Assembly: GCF_025766255.1 (NCBI RefSeq)
Contig: NW_026516738.1
Location: 1 to 64,000, forward strand
Origin: Zychaea mexicana
Taxonomy: Eukaryota; Mucoromycota; Mucoromycetes; Mucorales; Lichtheimiaceae
Direction of reading: 5' to 3'
DNA length: 64,000 nt
Shown here: positions 58,105 to 64,000 of the stretch, piece by piece
Numbering within the stretch: the stretch's first letter is position 1
Layout of the letters: every line of letters starts with the position of its first letter
Position numbers and translations under genes: made by a program
The notes under the pieces: generated by a model
Told to the model about the DNA's origin: nothing
Seen by the model: only the letters and a program-made list of their open reading frames with translations
Database searches by the model: none

Positions 58105-61056
58105 CAATAGAAGTAATAGGATACAGTAACAGCAACGATGATGACGACGATGACGATACTGCAGATGATGCAAAAGGTATAATGCCATCTTCATCAGATG
58201 TAGTAAAAAACCTAAGCCGACATAAAGATACACTTTCATACGAGTACGTACATATCTTAATCATTAACGCGTTTACGCTTAACATGATTCTCATTTTCTT
58301 CATTCTAATATTTGTAAAGAAGATGACATACTTTGTGTGCGTAAAAAAGGTGTCACCGCAACGGCAGCGGCACTAAAAATGCAGCAAGTCATGACATCTA
58401 CAGCCATCTTGCCAGTAGCAGTAGTGCGCAGGACAACCACAGCCAAATGTCCAGCAGTAGCTGTAGCACAGGTTAGCATGATAACGATGCCACAAGCACA
58501 CAAAAGTCGAATCAAACGTTGCTACTCGACTGGATGAAGATATATAAAAAGAACTCAGTTCAGAAACGAGAAGATTGAAACAATGGTCAATGCATAGTGA
58601 CGCACATCACGCAGCATCCCTCCTCCCCACCTCTCAGGCAGAAACAAGACTTCAACGACACTTTTGTGTTATTTTTTTATCATTTTCTTATTTTTGTGGT
58701 GGTGCACCTTATTCTTTTAAACTTTCCAAGCCATGCCCGTCCTTCAAATTCTGAACCAGACCGGCACGGAATGATTTTTTGCGCAAAAGGACAACATGAA
58801 AATGAAGAGGATTACAATGTCTAATTGCATTGATAGCTTTACACGGAGATAGTGCCTCTACCGAGGTCACGACTACGAGAATTACATGCATTGCAGTACT
58901 ATAGCAGCTAATAAAAGTACAATGCTAAATACATTGTCACAAAAAAGAAGCGTAAGAAAGACGATATCATATGTATGCGAGTCTGTTCGTGCCCTTTCTG
59001 CTTTCCTGTCCAAACTGTATGACCAACCCACAACAGCAGCAGCAGTCATGAGTCAGCACCCTAGACAATGTTGTTCATGTCCAGAGTATTGTATGCTACA
59101 GCTCGGCCGAGGAGTGGCCGAGCTGAAAATCACAAAAGCTATACAAACAAGCTAAAGCTGATAACCACGAGTTATAACGACGACTACAACTACTGTCGTT
59201 GATACTCAAAGTATACTGCATTATTGACAACGAACTATTTCAAGGACTAAATAAAGTTTACGATGGTAGAAGAAACTACGACTTGGTCCAAACGAACGGC
59301 GACGATAGCGTTACTATCGATATCAGCATCATCGCTTGATTCAACAATATCCGTCCGATCCAAAATAACATCAGCGTTACAGCGACCTTTCCGCCGTCGA
59401 CATCGTCATCACTAAGAGGACAAGCAAAGTAGTACTACGGCACTAGTACCTCTCCAGGACACAATAAACACATTATTGACGATGATACTCTTAAAAGGGG
59501 TTTTTTTTTGTCAAGGATGGCTAATAATACGGGAGGCTACAAAAGCACTATGCATATAGTTTTATCATGTTCCGCAATAAGTGAAATAGTATACAGATGC
59601 TGTAAATGTATTTATACATTGTTATTGACGACTTGATTAAAAGTAGCATATGTGTCTCAGCTGTAGTTTTGAAAGGGAAAGGACTTCAAGGATGCTCGGA
59701 GTAAACTTTTACCCGGATTCAAGTTGGGATAACTGGCAGTCTTGATTCTATAGTGAGTATCGATAGGTACTTCAGAAAGAGAGCATAGAGTATAAAAGGT
59801 CGTGATACTAAGTAATAGCTACTCGACAATATCTTTAAAGGCTCTGTTGTTGCGTAGTAATCAACAGACCAAGCAATAACTACAGGTAAGAACAGGCAAG
59901 CAAGGTTATCACAGGAGAGGAGCAAAACACATGCATCACATGCAAGTGAGAGTTTCCGTACTACGTAATCAGCCAACAAGCAAAGCAATATATAGAAAAA
60001 TACCTTGCCTTTCTTCTGGGCACTCTTTCTGTGACGACGATAAACTGGAAGCTACCACGGGAAATCACGGCACACGTTGTTGTCAACAAGTACGAGGACC
60101 ATGATGGTCTCACTGTTTCGGATGTTTAGATGGGTAGAGTAACCCAAAGGTCAACGCTGTGAAGCACTGAACAAAACCGTGGATGCCTCTCTGCGGGGTT
60201 TTGGTTCTCATTACACACTGCGAAGGGCCCTTGACCCATTCCGCCCAACAACTTTAAAAAACGCTCTGGCAATCTGGTTCATCTCCGCTCCTCATTTTCT
60301 TTTCGGGCATTTTATATATTCCAGCGAAGTCCCCACGCACACTGCTGCTTTTGCACGGAAGCCTCTGAATGCTACTCCTTCCATACATCTCCACCCGCCT
60401 ATTGCAATAATTTTGGTTTTTTTTTTATCAAAGGAGGCTGATGGGGGAAAAAAGCGAAATGACAACACTGACCACTGCAAACACAGATACGACAGCAGGC
60501 TAAATTGTTGACAGGTACCACAACGTCCCCCCAAGCACGCACACACACACACACATCAAAAGGCTATTCTGTACCTGACATTTCCACGCATGAATTTATG
60601 AAAAACTATTGAGCACAGACCACACAGGTCAAATCAATGACATGAAAGGTCGGATCCGATGCAATTTGCTGCCCATCGCACTGTACGACATACCCGACAC
60701 TGCCGCAAACACTCACCTTTTTTTTTGTAAAACCTTTACAAACTTGCTCATTTGCAAAGGAAACGGAGTATATGATGATGAGCATCGTTCAAGACAGCGA
60801 TAGAAGAGAAAGGATGGCTTAAAGGAAAAAGGATCATGGTGACAAAACGGCATGCATTCGAAGAAAACCTCGTGAGAAGCTGGAGATTTGGGGGGCAAAA
60901 AATCACTACTCTAAAACTCAGCTGTGATTATTGCGTTCTTCTTTAACGCTCTCTCTCTCCCCTCTTGTTCTTTTCCTTTACTCTTTTTTACCCTTATTTT
61001 TTGTTTCTCACTGATCAGATCGTAGTACCGAATTTGATTTAGCTACAGAACGCTCT
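58105..61056. other. Gene-poor region upstream of the WD40 gene
   Basis: No gene recognised. Contains a perfect 10-bp hairpin at 59099-59125, a (CA)n run at about 60537-60556, and near its right end a CT-rich tract (60942-61010) that likely belongs to the promoter of the WD40 gene. Confidence 0.35.
59099..59125. repeat. Perfect hairpin, 10-bp stem, 7-nt loop
   Basis: CAGCTCGGCC, loop GAGGAGT, GGCCGAGCTG. GC-rich in AT-rich surroundings. In a eukaryote this is not evidence of a terminator; it may be a transposon scar. Confidence 0.5.
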
Positions 61057-64000
61057 ATGGAACAAGGTATATAGTGTTTGTGTGTGTGTGCGCGTGTGTG
61101 TTGAGGAGAGAATGAAAGGAGACAGTGCTTGTTCTGGGAGAGAACCTCCCCCACTGTTCCTTTATTAATTCGTAACTTTTTACTTTTGCTTCAATTCTTT
61201 CGCGCGTCATCAACAACGCAACAATTAGAGGTACATTTAGCTACGAATTGTCTTGATAACAATCACTGCGTAATTCCATCATTAATTTTCTGCTTTTCAT
61301 TTTTGAACCAATTGGAATAATAGCTTTACTACTTGATTTTCCGGTTTCTTTACGAAGGACCATGCCAAGATGCAGCGTATGCATTGGCTCAAGAATTCAA
61401 GAAGCATCGCGAACTACTGCCTAAAAGTTCTTTGTTTGATGGCTCTGGTAGTGTTGAAGGAGGTGGAGAAGCAGCCACACTACAACAACTGGTACATATA
61501 ATACACGCACATATACATAAAACGTCTATACCGTATCTTTTGCATTTAACCGAAGTTTCTTGCATTATTCATTTAAAAAAGTCAGAGGCATATCCAAGGA
61601 TAGGGGGAGATTACTTGCCAAATCTACTTCGACATCTTCTCCATTACTTTAGAATGACTCAGAGCCTGGATGCGAACCAACGGGCACGACTGTATCAGCA
61701 TGGCGACGACAATCTGTTTACGTTGCTTTCTGCTTTTGAAGTCGCTCGTGCCAATCCGACGCGTTATACCTACATGTCTGTACCTACTCGTGATCTATAC
61801 CATCTTTCATTACGTGAGTGCAGTTTCTCTAACCATTGTTTTTTGGAAAAAGGTGGGGTGGAAGTTTTGCTTATTTGACTGAATGCATGTAATATTGCTA
61901 CAGATGAAATGATTCAGGCGCTTGAAATTGGCAAAAAAGTAACAAGGCCGCATGAAATGCCTACTACTATGAGTACATTTTATCGTGAAGTAAGTAGTGG
62001 GTCTTTGTTGTTGTAACATGTGTCGTGCGACTCGATAACCAATATGATTGTGTAGCGTGTCACCATGTCTGGACATCGTCAACATGTTTATTGTCTAGCA
62101 TTTGACAAGGCCGATGCGCGTCTATTTACGGTAAGCTCCTCTCTGAAGAGAGTGCGTGTGCACAAGTGGTATCCAATTAGCTGACCATCCAATTGTGTGC
62201 CTCAAAATACAGGGAAGTGATGATTTTCTCGTCAAAGTCTGGAACGTGCGTACAGGCCATCTTGTATACACGATTCGCGGCCATCAAAACGTCATTACAG
62301 ATATCGCCATCAATGAGGAAAACACGCTGATCGCAACGGCTTCGTCGGATGGGTATGTTCGCGTTTGGAAAATGGAGAACTTTGAACCAGTAGCACATCT
62401 CAGAACACAGACATCGGCGGTAAGTATCCTGTATCCAGAAACCCGTTTAAAGCTAAGCGAAGCTGATTATGTGTCCCTTGTTTACAATAGCAACGAAAAC
62501 CATTCACGACCGTCAAATTCTCGCCATCACCGAAAGCAGAAACGCGATATCTCATGGCAACCAACGAAGATGGTTTGGTACGCTTATGGCGTTGGGATAA
62601 AGATACTTTAATATTCTATGACGTCGACTCGCCTATCACGTTCAGCTGCAAGTTTAAAGCATCCGATCGATTACGTTGCTCGTCGTTTGATGCCACAGGC
62701 ACCCATTTTACTGTTGCTGGCGATGATGGATTCGTCTATGTATTCTCCACGGTCAAGGGCGACAGTGATGGAAACCATGTTGTCCAGACAATCCAACAAG
62801 ACGGTTCGGGAATTCAGCCCGTTTCATCAGAGTCAGGCCAACGCCCACGCGTCGTCGGAAGAGGACGACCGCGTGTCCCTAGCGCCTTGTTTCCAGACAA
62901 GACTGGAGCATTTGAGGATCAGCCTGTGATACCCATTGCCCATCTGGAAGGACATTTTGGAAGTGTGACGGATTTGGCATATAGTCATGATGGCAAAAAG
63001 ATTTTAAGCGGGTAAAGTTTTGGGGAAAGGCTCAGTTCGAAGGAGGGTAAAAATACTAACAAAATTTATGCAAAATTGGTTAGCTCTCAGGATGGTACAG
63101 CGCGTATTTGGGTGTATGACAAGATCACCCAGACCTGGGATTCAACAGTGTGTCAGTGATTTTTTTTCCTTCCTCACCTCCCAGAATTTGCTTAAATTAA
63201 TTTAGTGCATTAAATTAACTATTTTGGTACTTTCTATAGTGGACATCAACAAGGATATTCTTGTCGCCCCCGTCGTGACAACTGACAGACAACCCAACAA
63301 AGCCCATGACACCGATTTCTCCGGAGTTGACAATGATGCTGCTCTAGAACTCGGATCCTTAATACCCCCTTGCTCCCCCATACCAGAAGACCAGAACAGC
63401 TCTTCATTGGCTGACACATCGCGACAGGTACCGCAAAGTGCAACATTCCGAGCATCATCGTCTTCAGTCTCAGTAAACTCAACAATGTCTATGGAGCAAC
63501 AGGTCCCGCAAGATAACAGCAATAACAACAATGTGACTACCATGAACGTCGACAACAGCGATGAAGTTGGATTGAACGAAGCTGTTGATCCCATACCTTC
63601 TAAAGTATCCATGATCACATGGAGTGCTGATGATCGTGTGTGTATTATTGCGACAAGCCAAGGCGAACTCAAGGTGTACTATGCACATACTGGTAAATTG
63701 GCGTGCGTGCTTAAGGGGCACGAAGGGGAAGTATTTGCAGTGGAAAGCCACCCGACGAACCCAAGTCTTGTCTTATCCGCCGGCTATGATGGAAGGGTTA
63801 TTATCTGGGATATCAAAAGGCACTGTGCTATTTCGTGTAAGTGAACCGTTTTTGTGGGGCAAGGGGAAAAGAACTATCGAAATAATTGCTTCCTTTCTTT
63901 TCTTCTTTCAGGTACGACTTATCCAGGTCGCGTGTTTTTGGACTGCAAGTTTTCACAAACGGGTCACAAGTACGCCATTACCGACGAAGATGGTCGCTGT
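61057..64000 (+). CDS. BRWD/PHIP-type WD40 protein, 5' part (runs off window)
   Basis: Exons after the start: 61324-61491, 61582-61813, 61904-61989, 62056-62130, 62213-62419, 62491-63011, 63084-63151, 63240-63836, 63912 onward; all GT-AG, in frame. The N-terminal helix LYYLIFRFLYEGPCQDAAYA matches the ELYFLIARFLEDGPC start of PHIP/BRWD. WD40 repeats follow: GHRQHVYCLAFDKADARLFT, GSDDFLVKVWNVRTGHLVY, GHQNVITDIAINEENTLIAT, SSDGYVRVWK, SVTDLAYSHDGKKILSGSQD, GTARIWVYD and GHEGEVFAVESHPTNPSLVL. An unusual acidic/Ser-Asn insert (63250-63590) sits between blades. The family binds chromatin, with bromodomains expected past the edge. Start is uncertain: ATG 61057-61059 ends a 10-nt exon; reaching 61324 in frame needs a second tiny exon at 61229. 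Confidence 0.9.
61073..61101 (+). repeat. (GT)n microsatellite in intron 1 of the WD40 gene
   Basis: GTGTTTGTGTGTGTGTGCGC and continuing GTGTGTGT, immediately after the GTATAT donor at 61067. Confidence 0.8.

Noticed and set aside
59099..59125. Hairpin as a bacterial-type terminator
   Set aside because: Eukaryotic context, no U-tract, no gene ending there.

Overview
The window is eukaryotic and almost certainly from a Mucorales-type (Mucoromycota) fungus. Host genes have many short GT-AG introns. The conserved genes (ribosomal protein S18, GPN2, O-acetylhomoserine sulfhydrylase, a Rho guanine-exchange factor, a BRWD/PHIP-type WD40 protein) read as fungal. The dense mobile DNA, and a broken multicopy gene that I associate with Mucorales genomes, point the same way. 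The species call rests on memory of these families, not on a search.

Left half (1-34 kb) is a transposon graveyard. 1-940: right end of an AT-rich element with a dead DDE transposase. 1000-1850: a broken copy of a multicopy gene carrying a 310-bp MITE. 2500-6820: an inverted structure whose two arms each carry a decayed gene resembling the HUH endonuclease of CRESS-DNA Rep proteins, enclosing a dead DDE transposase. 6899-14272: a large palindrome with arms of about 2.1 kb and a loop of about 1.06 kb; the right arm is split by a nearly intact pogo/Tigger element (10831-12942). 14160-17079: a second copy of the multicopy gene, split by a 2230-bp TIR element that appears to carry a multi-exon gene fragment. 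18099-23409: a dead LINE. 24697-25690: RPS18. 27180-28320: Helitron helicase remnant. 28560-29900: a multi-intron transcription unit without coding capacity, possibly a snoRNA-host-like gene. 29931-30714: a Fanzor/TnpB-like remnant. 31250-31512: a 63-bp tandem repeat. 31640-33303: a very AT-rich coiled-coil coding island with broken frames.

Right half (35-64 kb) is more gene-like: GPN2 (minus) and the MET17-type enzyme (plus) are divergently arranged; then an intact-looking Crypton (tyrosine recombinase plus GCR1_C domain), a 2-oxoglutarate/Fe(II) oxygenase and a dead paralogue just downstream, a DH-domain Rho exchange factor, and the 5' part of a BRWD/PHIP-like gene running off the right edge. 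The host genes are independent housekeeping or regulatory genes; no operon logic applies.

Strongest candidates for something undescribed: the Rep-plus-DDE inverted element, the 2.2-kb gene-carrying TIR element, the reiterated intron modules at 28.6-29.9 kb, and the AT-rich coiled-coil island. All exon boundaries were inferred by eye from frame continuity and GT-AG sites.
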